Positions 30,901 through 38,162 of a DNA stretch of 38,162 nucleotides are shown in pieces. The stretch's first letter is position 1; each line of letters starts with the position of its first letter. This DNA is from Oscillibacter sp. Lineage in GTDB: Bacteria; Bacillota; Clostridia; Oscillospirales; Oscillospiraceae. The DNA is taken from assembly GCA_022791135.1 (NCBI GenBank), contig JAAVYM010000004.1:1-38162 (forward strand). The letters run 5' to 3'. The position numbers and the translations under genes were made by a program. A model generated the notes under the pieces. The model did not search any database. It saw only the letters and a program-made list of their open reading frames with translations, and was not told where the DNA came from.

Positions 30901-31486
30901 GATGGATCTTCAAGATTCCCTGGTTTACCACCGCCTGATCCCGAATACCATGGTCCTGGAGTTCCAAATAAAAGTGGTCCGGGCCAAAAATATTCGCCAG
31001 CTCCAGGGCATAGCGCTTTGCGTTCTCATACTCCCCGTTCCGAAGACGGCGGGGAATCTCCCCCGCCAGGCAGGCGGAGAGGGCCACCAATCCTCCGCTG
31101 TGTTCCCGCAAAAGCTCCAGATCCACACGGGGCTTGATGTAAAACCCTTCTGTCCACGCCATGGAGACCATATAGGAGAGGTTTCGGTATCCCTCCTCAT
31201 TCTCGCAAAGAAGAACCAAATGGCGGCTCTCGGCGTCGAACTCGTGGACCTTATCGGTAAGCCGACGTCCCTCTGCCGTTACGTATACCTCACAGCCGAT
31301 GATCGGCTTGACCCCTTCCACCTTACAGGCCCGATAGAAATCCACCGCGCCGTACATGACTCCATGATCCGTAATGGCGCAGGCGTCCTGGCCCATCTCC
31401 TTCACGATTTTGGGCAAATCCCGGATGCGGCATGCACCGTCCAGAAGGCTATACTCCGTATGGACATGCAGGTGGACAAAGGACAT
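27992..31486 (-). CDS. dnaE: DNA polymerase III subunit alpha DnaE
   Basis: The 1164-residue protein is full length for DnaE. It begins with a PHP domain (FVHLHVHTEYSLLDGACRI, ITDHGVMYG). The polymerase core follows, with catalytic aspartates in PDIDMDFGDTRR (near 395-405) and KMDFLALRNL (near 550) and the fingers part MVRRAMSKKKA. A helix-hairpin-helix region comes next, and a C-terminal OB fold (LTLAGIVTSSKTKTTKNNTL) lies near 990. In low-GC Firmicutes DnaE works beside PolC, extending primers at the fork. It is the last gene of the hprK-murB-whiA cluster, 19 bases after the DUF3788 gene. Confidence 0.97.
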   Translation of the reverse strand: MSFVHLHVHTEYSLLDGACRIRDLPKIVKEMGQDACAITDHGVMYGAVDFYRACKVEGVKPIIGCEVYVTAEGRRLTDKVHEFDAESRHLVLLCENEEGYRNLSYMVSMAWTEGFYIKPRVDLELLREHSGGLVALSACLAGEIPRRLRNGEYENAKRYALELANIFGPDHFYLELQDHGIRDQAVVNQGILKIHQETGLPMVCTNDAHYLREEDAEAHDVLLCIQTGKTLDDENRMRYEPRKFYLRSEEEMAELFAGYEGAVENTAKIAELCNMDFTFGKYHLPKFQLPPGYDSFSYLKKLCAEGYQARYGGDESHRKQLEYEQDMIEKMGFTDYFLIVSDFVRYARSVGIPVGPGRGSAAGSMVSYCLYITDIDPVKYGLYFERFLNPERVSMPDIDMDFGDTRRGEVIEYVRRKYGEDHVAQIVTFGTMAARGVVRDVGRVMNLPYAEVDQIAKQIPNPPGSHITLNDALRLTKALSDLYNSDGTVKRLIDTAKMLEGMPRNASTHAAGVVITKRPVYEYVPLAKNDDIVVCQYGMVTLEELGLLKMDFLALRNLTVLEDAVQLLKERQPDFRLSDIPEEDPETYAMLAAGKTSGVFQMESTGMTGVCVGLKPQNIEDITAIIALYRPGPMDSIPRFIACKQDPKLIQYRHPALEPILSVTYGCIVYQEQVIKIFQDLAGYSLGQADMVRRAMSKKKAKDIEKERDAFLHGDPSRNIAGCVANGIPEATAEAIYQEIYDFANYAFNKAHAVSYAVVAYQTAYFKCHYTREYMAALLTSVLDNSDKVAGYINECRDCGIALLPPDINRSLDRFTVEEGGIRFGLVAIKNIGRGFIQAVMEERKENGFFMSMHDFCRRMAGSDMNKRALENLIRAGSFDSTGARRSQLMEVYEKVLDAAASRQRQNLEGQLDFFQMAASGGGSARGEEIRLPDIPEFTAQERMTMEKETTGLYLSGHPMEQYRGIVRRLQLPPIGRVMEDFAQESGPTRFADGQYLTLAGIVTSSKTKTTKNNTLMAYVVVEDETGSIEMLCFSRMLDLCGAYLRENQAVVVKGKLSVRDEKAPQLMCDSAYPLETAEGGLAPPPAAKSDKLLKGETLYLKFPSLDHPSVRHMKLVFSMFPGTTPVRLVMADTRKVFATQILLHRALVAEAKEVLGEENVVIK

Positions 31487-31505
31487 GGCTTCTCCCTCCT
31501 CTTCC

Positions 31506-31949
31506 CTACTTCCCCGCCGGCTTTACCCGGACGGCCAGTAGCGCCTTGACATCTTCCAAAACCTCCGGCGAGGTCAAATCCAGCATCAGCCAGCGGCCCA
31601 TTTTCGACGAGGACGTACGCCGGTACAGCTCCTTAACGTACTCCGTGCAGGTAAGCAGCGCCGCCTCCGCCGCAGCTTCATCCCTGGGTGCAACGGAGAC
31701 CATCGCCGTCGCATAGCCAGGGCGAAAATAAACGGTGGCAAGAGCCTTGCTGCCTTTTTTAAACTTTACGTTCCAGCCGGGTTCCAGGCCGCAACGGCTG
31801 TAGACCGGCTGAGGCTCTGCGCCATAGACCTCCTTCAAATACTGCCGGAGTTCCGGCCAGAGGGGATTGTCCGTATAGCGGTCAATCTGTTCCATAGAGG
31901 GCGGCTGGTCCACTGGAAACAGCTGATTCCAGCTCAAAATTTGGGACAT
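31506..31949 (-). CDS. DUF3788 family protein
   Basis: The 147-residue soluble protein (SWNQLFPVDQPPSMEQIDRY, CGLEPGWNVKFKKGSKALAT, VYFRPGYATAMVSVAPRDEA, RWLMLDLTSPEVLEDVKALL) fits the DUF3788 pattern, a family of unknown function. The ATG at 31949 has AGGAGG ten bases before it and starts MSQILSWNQLF; an in-frame extension upstream reaches the whiA end and is unlikely to be translated. It lies between whiA and dnaE on the same strand. Confidence 0.7.
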   Translation of the reverse strand: MSQILSWNQLFPVDQPPSMEQIDRYTDNPLWPELRQYLKEVYGAEPQPVYSRCGLEPGWNVKFKKGSKALATVYFRPGYATAMVSVAPRDEAAAEAALLTCTEYVKELYRRTSSSKMGRWLMLDLTSPEVLEDVKALLAVRVKPAGK

Positions 31950-32023
31950 AAACGGGTATCCTCCTATCTTTTCCTGTACAGCGGCCTTTCCTTGGCCGGG
32001 CACGTGGGCAGCGACGCTTTTCC

Positions 32024-32929
32024 TCAAAGCTTCTCCGCCAGCTCCATTAGTTTCCGTAAGCGGTGGTTTAAGCAGGACTTTGTCACCGGCGGGTCAAATT
32101 CCTCCGCCAGCTCCGAGAGGCTCAGTTCCGGATACCGCAGCCGCAGCGCCGCTGTCTGCTGAAGCTTGTCCGGCAGCTCCGGCAGACGCCCGGCGGCCTG
32201 GAGCCTCCGGATGGCCTCCCCCTGGCTCTGGGCGGCCTCCACCGCCTTATCCAAGTTGGCGCTGTCGCAGTTCAGCCGCCTGTTCACGCTGTTGCGAAGC
32301 CCCTTCTCCAGCTTGGTGGACATGATCTGCATTGCCGCCACCGGCGCGCCGATAAAGGTGAGGAAATCCTCAATCTGTTCGCTCTGTTTGAAATAGGTGA
32401 CAGAACTTCCATTCCGGATAACGCTTTTGGGGGGATAGCCGCTCTCCCGCAGCAGCACCTCCAGTTCCCGGCTGGCCTGGAGGTGGGAGCTGGTCAGCTC
32501 CAGGTGGTAGCGCTTTGCGGGGTCCGTAATACTTCCCCCGGCAAAAAAGCAGCCCCGGAAAAACGCCGCCCGGCAGCACTCCTCCTCTACCATAGCGAAG
32601 TTGATATGGAGAGCCAGGCTCTGCCGGGGGGCATAGCCCAGGAGGTTGATGATATGGTCCAGCTTCTTTTGCTCCGTGATTTGAAAGATCATTTTCCCGC
32701 CCTCGCTGCGGCCGCTCTCCGGCTGACGGTCGAACCGGAGATCGAAAGCCCGCCCAAACAGCCGGGGCAGACGGGCGGCAAGGTTGGGATTCTCTGTGAT
32801 AATCCGAACCTCCGCCGCGTTAAACGTATGGCAGTAGAGCAGGATGCCGTAAGCCTCCGCCTGGGCGCAGCAGCGGCGCTGCACTGGCAGCCTGCACAGC
32901 TCGTTTTTCGTATCGTAGGAAAAGGACAT
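32024..32929 (-). CDS. whiA: DNA-binding protein WhiA
   Basis: The 301-residue protein has the WhiA layout: a degenerate LAGLIDADG homing-endonuclease-like N-terminal part (ELCRLPVQRRCCAQAEAYGI, FFRGCFFAGGSITDPAKRYH) and a C-terminal helix-turn-helix (LSLSELAEEFDPPVTKSCLN). It has no nuclease activity in studied members; it binds DNA and affects cell division and chromosome segregation. The frame is open far upstream, but the ATG at 32929 with AGAGGAGG nine bases before it gives the family start MSFSYDTKNEL. It belongs to the conserved rapZ-glmR-whiA block. Confidence 0.95.
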   Translation of the reverse strand: MSFSYDTKNELCRLPVQRRCCAQAEAYGILLYCHTFNAAEVRIITENPNLAARLPRLFGRAFDLRFDRQPESGRSEGGKMIFQITEQKKLDHIINLLGYAPRQSLALHINFAMVEEECCRAAFFRGCFFAGGSITDPAKRYHLELTSSHLQASRELEVLLRESGYPPKSVIRNGSSVTYFKQSEQIEDFLTFIGAPVAAMQIMSTKLEKGLRNSVNRRLNCDSANLDKAVEAAQSQGEAIRRLQAAGRLPELPDKLQQTAALRLRYPELSLSELAEEFDPPVTKSCLNHRLRKLMELAEKL

Positions 32930-32970
32930 CCGTGCGGGCCTCCTCTCAAGGGATTGGCATACCCGAAAGA

Positions 32971-33999
32971 TCACTCCTTGCGGTAGCGGCCTCCGGCAAT
33001 GCGGACATTTTGCTCCGCGTGGAGCTGGATCAGCTCTCGGGCCAGCTGATCCGGGTGGTGGCGGACATAGCCGTCCTCCACCATAGCCACCGGGCGGCTC
33101 ATCAGCTTCACACCCAGGGCAGCGCAGCGTTCCGTATCGTAGCGCAACAGTTCCGCCCCCTCTTGTGCATAGCGGGCGGCCACATCTTCCGGAATTGGGG
33201 AGGAGTTCACCAAGCACAAACGAAACAGCTGATCCGCCGAGTGCTGGAAAATGGCGGAGATATGATCCGAAGCCGTATAGCCCTCTGTCTCTCCTTCCTG
33301 GGTCATAACGTTACAGACGTAAATTTTCAAGGCGGAGGAAGCCTGAATTGCCTCCACGATACCGTCCACCAGCAGGTTGGGGATGATACTGGTGTACAGG
33401 CTGCCCGGTCCCAGAACGATCATGTCCGCCTCTTCAATGGAGGACAGCGCCTCTGGCAAGGCCTTGGGGTGCTCCGGCAGCAGCCGCACCTGGGTGATGC
33501 GGCAGTCCTCCTTTTTCTTGCAATAGAAGATTTTGGACTCGCCGACGACAGAAGCCCCGTTTTCAAACCAGGCCTCCAGCTGCACATCCGCAGTGGTCAC
33601 AGGAAGAACCCGTCCGGTGATAGCCAGCACCTCGCTCATGCGGCGGACTGCCGCATCAAAGCTGGGGGAAATGCCGTTCAGCGCCGCTAGGAACAGATTT
33701 CCAAAGCTCTGCCCCGCCAGGCTCCCCTCCTGAAAGCGGTAGTCCATCAGCTGGTCCATCAGCGGCTCCGTGTTTGCCAGGGCTGTCAGGCAGTTCCGGA
33801 TGTCCCCGGGAGGAGGCATCCCCAGATCTTGGCGCAAAGCGCCGGATCCGCCGCCGTCATCCGCCACCGTGACGATGGCGGAGAGGTTTTCTGTGTACTC
33901 CTTCAGCCCCCGGAGCATGTTGGAAAGGCCGTGACCGCCGCCGATGACGGCGATCCGCGGCCCATGCTTCCGGGGCGCACAGTAAGGTCGATGTTCCAT
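32971..33999 (-). CDS. glmR: Gluconeogenesis factor GlmR (YvcK)
   Basis: The 342-residue protein carries the YvcK/CofD-like fold marks: RIAVIGGGHGLSNMLRGLKE at the N-terminus, VTVADDGGGSGALRQDLGM, PPPGDIRNCLTALA and the LGPGSLYTSIIPNLLVDG segment. It binds UDP-GlcNAc and in Bacillus steers carbon into cell-wall precursors by activating GlmS. The ATG at 33999 follows AAGGAAG and is preferred; a TTG at 34077 in the same frame would add 26 residues. It lies between rapZ and whiA, the usual order. Confidence 0.93.
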   Translation of the reverse strand: MEHRPYCAPRKHGPRIAVIGGGHGLSNMLRGLKEYTENLSAIVTVADDGGGSGALRQDLGMPPPGDIRNCLTALANTEPLMDQLMDYRFQEGSLAGQSFGNLFLAALNGISPSFDAAVRRMSEVLAITGRVLPVTTADVQLEAWFENGASVVGESKIFYCKKKEDCRITQVRLLPEHPKALPEALSSIEEADMIVLGPGSLYTSIIPNLLVDGIVEAIQASSALKIYVCNVMTQEGETEGYTASDHISAIFQHSADQLFRLCLVNSSPIPEDVAARYAQEGAELLRYDTERCAALGVKLMSRPVAMVEDGYVRHHPDQLARELIQLHAEQNVRIAGGRYRKE

Positions 34000-34085
34000 A
34001 ATCTTCCTTTCCAATTCCGTTCCAAGGGTCTCCTGCAAAGCTTCTGGACTCTCGTTCTCTGCTCCTGGCATTGTCAAAGCAGAAC

Positions 34086-34949
34086 CTAGATCGCCCGCTC
34101 TATGTCACGGTGATGCTCTGCCGTGGGGTAACCCTGACCCCGGATAAAGGCCGCCAGAGCGTGGGCAATGGCCACGGAACGGTGGTGTCCCCCGGTGCAG
34201 CCCACAGCGATGACCAAGCCGGTCTTTCCCTCCTCGGCATAGAGCGGCAGGGTAAAGGAGAGCAGCTCCTCCAGCCGGCGGAGAAAATCGTGCGTCTGCC
34301 GGAAACCGAAGACGTAATCCGCCACCGCCTTGTCCAGGCCCGTCTGATGGCGAAGCTCCTCGATATAAAATGGATTTGGCATAAACCGTACGTCCAGCAC
34401 CAGGTCCGCCTCCAGGGGCAGACCGTACTTAAAGCCGAAAGAGGTGACGCTGACCGTCATCCCCCCCTGCTCCCCCTCTCCGTTGAACAGGCGCAGCAGC
34501 TCACTACGCAGCCGGGCCGTGGGGAGGCCGGTGGTATCGATAACAAAGTCGGCCTGCTCCTTGACCGGTTCCATCAGCTTCCGCTCCCGCTCCACGGCCT
34601 CCTCCAGAGAGTCCGACTTCTTCTGCAGGGGATGGCGGCGGCGGGATTCCTTATAGCGCTTGATAATGGTCTCTGCCGATGCCTCCAGAAACAGCATCCG
34701 GCACAGATCCCCCATGCCCCGCAGCTTTTCCAGCACACTGAAAAGCTCCGTAAAGGACTGCGACGTCCGCACGTCGTACACCAGCGCCACCCGGGCGTAA
34801 CGCCCGCCGCCGCCGACGCAGAACTCCGCAAATTTCAAAATCATGGCAGCGGGCATGTTGTCCACAATGTAAAAGCCGCTGTCCTCCAGAAAGGAGGCCG
34901 CCTTGCTTTTCCCGGCGCCGGACAGGCCGGAGATGATCAAAATTTCCAT
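34086..34949 (-). CDS. rapZ: RNase adapter/nucleotide-binding protein RapZ (YvcJ)
   Basis: The 287-residue protein has an N-terminal P-loop (IISGLSGAGKSKAASFLEDS), YIVDNMPAAMI, the region FLEASAETIIKRYKESRRRH, and the C-terminal signature FGFKYGLPLEADLVLDVRFM, then VGCTGGHHRSVAIA. In E. coli RapZ senses glucosamine 6-phosphate and controls GlmS synthesis; in Firmicutes it binds nucleotides. AAAGGAG seven bases before the ATG fixes the start; the longer upstream frame is antisense to nothing real and overlaps murB. Confidence 0.95.
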   Translation of the reverse strand: MEILIISGLSGAGKSKAASFLEDSGFYIVDNMPAAMILKFAEFCVGGGGRYARVALVYDVRTSQSFTELFSVLEKLRGMGDLCRMLFLEASAETIIKRYKESRRRHPLQKKSDSLEEAVERERKLMEPVKEQADFVIDTTGLPTARLRSELLRLFNGEGEQGGMTVSVTSFGFKYGLPLEADLVLDVRFMPNPFYIEELRHQTGLDKAVADYVFGFRQTHDFLRRLEELLSFTLPLYAEEGKTGLVIAVGCTGGHHRSVAIAHALAAFIRGQGYPTAEHHRDIERAI

Positions 34950-34963
34950 AAGACAGCTCCTTT

Positions 34964-35881
34964 CTAATTCACAAATCTGACCTCCGGCTCCAGGCGGACG
35001 CCGGTCTTCTCCTGCACGGCCTTCTGAACCCGGTGAATCAGGGCCAGGATGTCGGCGCAGGTAGCCTCTCCCCGGTTGACGATGAAGCCGGCGTGTTTTT
35101 CCGACACCTGCGCACCGCCCACCGCCAGGCCCTTCAAGCCGCATTGATCAATGAGCGTTCCTGCAAAGTGCCCCTCCGGGCGCTTGAAGGTACTGCCCGC
35201 GCTGGGCAGCTCCAGGGGCTGGCTAGCCTTCCGGCGGGCCATCAGATCCTGCATCGTTTTCCGGATTGCCGCCGGGTCCCCCGTCGCCAGGCGCAGCTCC
35301 ACAGACAGCACTGTCGCGGCAGGATTTTCCGTGAGGAAACTCCGCCGGTAGCCAAAGGCCAGTTCCTCTCCGCAAAGGTGCTTCACGCCCTCCTCGGGAA
35401 AAAGCGCCGAAACGCTGTACACCGCCTGCTTCAACTCCCCGCCGTAGGCTCCGGCGTTCATGCACACGCCGCCGCCCAGCGAACCGGGAATGCCATGGGC
35501 AAATTCCAGACCTGTCAGGCCCTGCTTACAGGCAAAGTCCGCCAGGCGGGCCAGGGAAACCCCGGCCTCCGCGGTTATGCAGCCCGGTCCTTCTCCCAGC
35601 TCCATACGGCTGAGTCCGGAGGTTTTGATGACCAGGCGGTCCAGCCCCTCATCCGGGACCAGCAGGTTTGTCCCGTTGCCCAAAATGAAAGGCCTGGCCC
35701 CGCAATCCAGGGCCATGGAGTACAGCAGCACCAGCTGTTCCCCCCGCTCCGGAAAAGCCATCCGCCGTGCCGGCCCCCCCACTCGGAAGGACGTGTGCCG
35801 CGCCATCGGCTCCTCTTTCAGGAGCCTGATATCCGGCAGATAGTCCGCAAGCTGCTTGTCAAGCTGTGTCACCCAATCCAT
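34964..35881 (-). CDS. murB: UDP-N-acetylenolpyruvoylglucosamine reductase MurB
   Basis: The 305-residue enzyme reduces UDP-GlcNAc-enolpyruvate to UDP-MurNAc with NADPH and FAD. FAD-binding parts are HTSFRVGGPARRM, LGNGTNLLVPDEGL and GIPGSLGGGVCMNAGAYGGE. The catalytic Ser and Glu are in LPSAGSTFKRPEGHFAGTLI and near the C-terminus (LEPEVRFV). The length is that of type II MurB. GGGAGG lies seven bases before the ATG. rapZ starts 14 bases downstream. Confidence 0.96.
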   Translation of the reverse strand: MDWVTQLDKQLADYLPDIRLLKEEPMARHTSFRVGGPARRMAFPERGEQLVLLYSMALDCGARPFILGNGTNLLVPDEGLDRLVIKTSGLSRMELGEGPGCITAEAGVSLARLADFACKQGLTGLEFAHGIPGSLGGGVCMNAGAYGGELKQAVYSVSALFPEEGVKHLCGEELAFGYRRSFLTENPAATVLSVELRLATGDPAAIRKTMQDLMARRKASQPLELPSAGSTFKRPEGHFAGTLIDQCGLKGLAVGGAQVSEKHAGFIVNRGEATCADILALIHRVQKAVQEKTGVRLEPEVRFVN

Positions 35882-35913
35882 GAAAGGGCCTCCCTATCCT
35901 CAAAATTCCCACC

Positions 35914-36828
35914 TCAGAGCACCCGGCCAAGCATCGCCGCGCCGATGATGCCCGCGTCATTCCCCAGCTCCGCCGGCAAAATTCTGGTAATCCGGCCTCC
36001 ATGGCGGGAAAAACTCTCCCGTGCAACGGCCTTTCGCAGAGGTTCCAGCAGCAGATGCTCCGGTGCGGCGGCCACACCGCCGCCAATGGCTACTACCTCA
36101 GGACGCAGGACGTTGATCAAGCTGGTCACACCACTGGCTAAGTACACCACATATTGCCGGCAAACCGCCAAAGCGGTCTCGTCTCCGGCCTCCGCCGCCT
36201 GGAAGGCTGTCCGGCCCTCCACGCCGCGCTCCGCCGCCAGCTTGTGGAGGGCGCTCTCGGGGTGCGCCTCCATCGCCCACTTGGTCTGCTGAATCAGGCC
36301 GGTGGCGGAGGCGTAGCGCTCCCAGCAGCCCCGGCGACCGCAGTTGCACGGCTCGCCATCCTGGCAGATGACAATATGACCAGCCTCGCTGGAGGTTACG
36401 CCGCCCCGGAGCTTTCCGTTCAAAATCAATCCTGCGCCCACGCCGGTGCCCAGAGTCACCACAGCGAAATCCTGGGTCCCTCTCCCTGCGCCGCCGAAAA
36501 ACTCGCCCACGGCAGCACAGTCCGCGTCGTTTCCCAGCAGCAGGGGAAGATCCAAATGGCGCCGGAAAAGCCGCTCCAGGGGGACGTTTTCCATGGGAAT
36601 GTTCGTGGTAAAGAGGATGTCACCCCCGTCCACCGCGCCGGGCAAGCCCATGCCCACCCATTGAACCCCTTCCCGCAGCACCTTGCGGGACAGCTCCGCC
36701 AGGGTTTCGGCAAAAGCCTCCGGCCCCTGGAAATTCAGGGGTGCCCGTTCTACCTTTACGATCCTGCCCGCCTCGTCCACCAAGCCGGCCTTCAGATTGG
36801 TTCCTCCTACGTCGATGCCGATATACAT
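35914..36828 (-). CDS. ROK family glucokinase
   Basis: The 304-residue protein has the ROK kinase order: ATP loop IGIDVGGTNLKAGLVDEAGR, MGLPGAVDGG, the catalytic Asp in LLGNDADCAAVGE (near 105), TLGTGVGAGLILNG, the zinc-type cluster CNCGRRGCWERYAS, and AIGGGVAAAPEHLL. ROK proteins with this cluster phosphorylate glucose or related sugars. Glucokinase is most likely because of the neighbours hprK and murB, but another hexose or GlcNAc is possible. There is no DNA-binding N-terminus, so it is not a repressor. GGAGGAG precedes the ATG. Confidence 0.88.
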   Translation of the reverse strand: MYIGIDVGGTNLKAGLVDEAGRIVKVERAPLNFQGPEAFAETLAELSRKVLREGVQWVGMGLPGAVDGGDILFTTNIPMENVPLERLFRRHLDLPLLLGNDADCAAVGEFFGGAGRGTQDFAVVTLGTGVGAGLILNGKLRGGVTSSEAGHIVICQDGEPCNCGRRGCWERYASATGLIQQTKWAMEAHPESALHKLAAERGVEGRTAFQAAEAGDETALAVCRQYVVYLASGVTSLINVLRPEVVAIGGGVAAAPEHLLLEPLRKAVARESFSRHGGRITRILPAELGNDAGIIGAAMLGRVL

Positions 36829-36840
36829 GGCCGCTCCTCC

Positions 36841-37770
36841 TCACATCTTTCCATCCGCCCGGGCATCCACCTTCCGGGCCAGCTCCTGAGCCGCGTTGTA
36901 GCCGAATTTCCGGTGGCGGTTGTTCATGGCCGCTACCTCCACGATGCTGGCCAGGTTCCGTCCCGGGCGCACAGGGATCGTGACAATGGGAATCTGAATA
37001 TCCAGGATATCGGTGAAATGATCCTCAATGCCCAGGCGGTCGTAAAACTTGGAGCTGTCCCAGGGTTCGAAATTTACCACCATGTCCAGCTGCGCCTCGT
37101 TTTTGATGGCCCGGACGCCGAAAAGCTGGCGCACGTCAATAACGCCGATGCCCCGCAGCTCGATGTAGTTCCGAATCACCTCCGGCGCGGTGCCAATCAG
37201 CTGGCCGGAGATCCGGCGCAGCTCCACCGCATCGTCCGCCACCAGACGATGGCCCCGCATAATCAGCTCAATGGCCGCCTCGCTTTTGCCCACCCCGGAG
37301 TCGCCGGTGATCATGACGCCCTCGCCGTAGATATCCAACAGCACGCCGTGGCGGGTGATGCAGGGGGCCAGCACACGATTGAGATACTCAATCGTGTGGC
37401 TGGTAAAGGTCACCGTTACCTCCTCCGTCCGCAGGAGGGTCTTTTGATGCTCTACCGCGCTCTCCAGGCACTCCGGGAAGCAGTCCAAGCTCCGTGCAAT
37501 CACCAGGGCCGGGATGTCGTAGAGGAAAAGGTCATCAAAGCATTTGCGGCGCTGGGCCTCGCTGAGTCCCCGCAGATAGGTAACCTCCGCCTTTCCGATA
37601 ACCTGGAGACGGCAAGGGTCAAAATAGTCGTAAAAGCTGTGAAACTGCAGGCCAGGCCGGTTCAGATCCGGCACGGTCAAAAGGGCGGTATCGAAGTCAC
37701 TGCCCCGGTTCAGCACCTCCAAATGAAAGAGGGAAACAAAATCTTTCACCTTCAAACCGTTCTCGCGCAT
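36841..37770 (-). CDS. hprK: HPr kinase/phosphorylase HprK
   Basis: The 309-residue protein phosphorylates and dephosphorylates Ser46 of HPr, the switch for carbon catabolite control. Visible are the N-terminal domain with HLEVLNRGSDFDTALLTVPD, the P-loop GVMITGDSGVGKSEAAIELI (around 155), HRLVADDAVELRRISGQLIG, the HprK signature ELRGIGVIDVRQLFGVRAI, and the C-terminal VTIPVRPGRNLASIVEVAAM. AAGGAG seven bases before the ATG at 37770 fixes the start. It is the first gene of the minus-strand cluster and has its own promoter. Confidence 0.96.
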   Translation of the reverse strand: MRENGLKVKDFVSLFHLEVLNRGSDFDTALLTVPDLNRPGLQFHSFYDYFDPCRLQVIGKAEVTYLRGLSEAQRRKCFDDLFLYDIPALVIARSLDCFPECLESAVEHQKTLLRTEEVTVTFTSHTIEYLNRVLAPCITRHGVLLDIYGEGVMITGDSGVGKSEAAIELIMRGHRLVADDAVELRRISGQLIGTAPEVIRNYIELRGIGVIDVRQLFGVRAIKNEAQLDMVVNFEPWDSSKFYDRLGIEDHFTDILDIQIPIVTIPVRPGRNLASIVEVAAMNNRHRKFGYNAAQELARKVDARADGKM

Positions 37771-37868
37771 GGTGTTTCTCCTTTTTCCGGCGGGGCGCAA
37801 CCCCGCCTGTCCTGCCCGGCCAGGTACGGGCGATCGTTTATTTCCGCGCCTCAGGCGCATTTGTTTCC

Positions 37869-37897
37869 ATTATATATGAACTCTTCCAATTCCGCAA
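37869..37897 (-). promoter_or_regulatory. Promoter of the hprK cluster
   Basis: On the minus strand TTGCGG (37897-37892), 17 bases and TATAAT (37874-37869), about 100 bases before hprK. It is divergent from the rpmB promoter. Confidence 0.6.
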
Positions 37898-37963
37898 CAC
37901 CTTCCCGCAGAAGATGGGCGGAAAATCCTCGCAAAAAAACTTCTGCTTTTTTGAAAATTCTTC

Positions 37964-37992
37964 TTGCTTTTTTCGATGGATTCTGTTATTAT
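37964..37992 (+). promoter_or_regulatory. Promoter of rpmB
   Basis: TTGCTT (37964-37969), 17 bases and TATTAT (37987-37992), 58 bases before the rpmB start. Confidence 0.6.
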
Positions 37993-38049
37993 AACACTCG
38001 TGCTGATGAAAATACGCACGGACTATGCGACAGCGGGGAGGTGCAATGG

Positions 38050-38162
38050 ATGGCTAAGTGCGAGTATTGCGGCAAAGGCGTGACCTTTGGTATTCAGGTC
38101 TCTCACTCTCACCGGCGTTCCAACCGTCCCTGGAAGCCCAACGTGAAACGTGTCAAGGCGAT
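38050..38162 (+). CDS. rpmB: Ribosomal protein bL28, partial
   Basis: The first 37 codons of L28 are present (MAKCEYCGKGVTFGIQVSHS, RRSNRPWKPNVKRVKA) and the gene runs off the window end. The CxxC at 4-7 is one half of the zinc site seen in zinc-binding L28 forms, so this copy is probably of the zinc-binding type. GGGGAGG eight bases before the ATG fixes the start; an ATG four bases earlier is out of frame and stops after three codons. Confidence 0.93.
   Translation, partial: MAKCEYCGKGVTFGIQVSHSHRRSNRPWKPNVKRVKA

Noticed and set aside
32930..33217. N-terminal extension of WhiA
   Set aside because: It is antisense-free open frame into the glmR gene with Cys/Pro/Gly-rich text. The ATG at 32929 with AGAGGAGG gives the standard length.
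1..38162. CRISPR array, tRNA or rRNA genes
   Set aside because: No regularly spaced repeats and no cloverleaf or rRNA-like segments were seen on either strand.

Overview
The window looks like chromosomal DNA from an anaerobic, spore-forming member of the Clostridia, most likely the Oscillospiraceae (Oscillibacter/Flavonifractor/Intestinimonas-like). This is an inference from gene content: spore genes (cotJ cluster, cwlD, a spoIIM-like gene, sigH), a rubrerythrin, a PPi-type phosphofructokinase beside class II aldolase, a TIGR04086 membrane protein next to yajC, and GC-rich coding DNA with strong GGAGG ribosome sites and many TTG/GTG starts. I saw no rRNA, tRNA or CRISPR array.

Layout. 1-1005: spore coat cotJ cluster on the minus strand, with a CotJA-CotJB fusion and a CotJC that has lost its C-terminus. 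1125-3358: cwlD and radA, plus a small Cys-rich gene antisense to the radA end. 3359-7500: an accessory, scarred segment with a tyrosine recombinase preceded by a 16-bp perfect palindrome with a 6-bp centre, a stand-alone Amidase_6 protein, two short orphan genes, a DUF3781 gene and two relics of a large serine recombinase. 7503-10602: rubrerythrin, then the divergent glycolytic pair fba and PPi-dependent pfk. 10650-12259: anti-sigma/ECF sigma pair. 12473-14893: yebC, nif3-like, trmK and DUF1858 operon. 15007-15600: a dead IS200/IS605 element. 15593-18588: cut ORF, SdpI-like protein, glmM, sigH and a zinc-ribbon protein. 18765-23922: ATPase relic, then ruvB, two small genes, ruvA, ruvC, xerD and spoIIM on the minus strand. 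24383-25219: yajC and a TIGR04086 protein. 25561-27785: two broken genes (oleate hydratase, PRK06851-type ATPase). 27992-37770: a long minus-strand cluster, hprK-ROK kinase-murB-rapZ-glmR-whiA-DUF3788-dnaE. 38050 to the end: start of rpmB on the plus strand.

How the genes work together. The last cluster links carbon status (HPr kinase, ROK glucokinase, GlmR/YvcK, RapZ) to cell-wall precursor synthesis (MurB; GlmM elsewhere in the window), with WhiA and the replicative polymerase downstream. RuvA, RuvB and RuvC form the Holliday-junction machinery, here with the Xer recombinase XerD. fba and pfk form one glycolytic step pair with facing promoters.

The most interesting signals are: the dif-like palindrome in front of the tyrosine recombinase; tandem copies of a XerD-half-site-like sequence upstream of spoIIM-xerD; an apparently leaderless sigH; a hairpin that could hide the ribosome site of the TIGR04086 gene; the CotJA-CotJB fusion; and the serine-recombinase debris. 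I did not find a convincing complete new defence or biosynthetic system. All family assignments come from reading the sequence by eye, without a database search.
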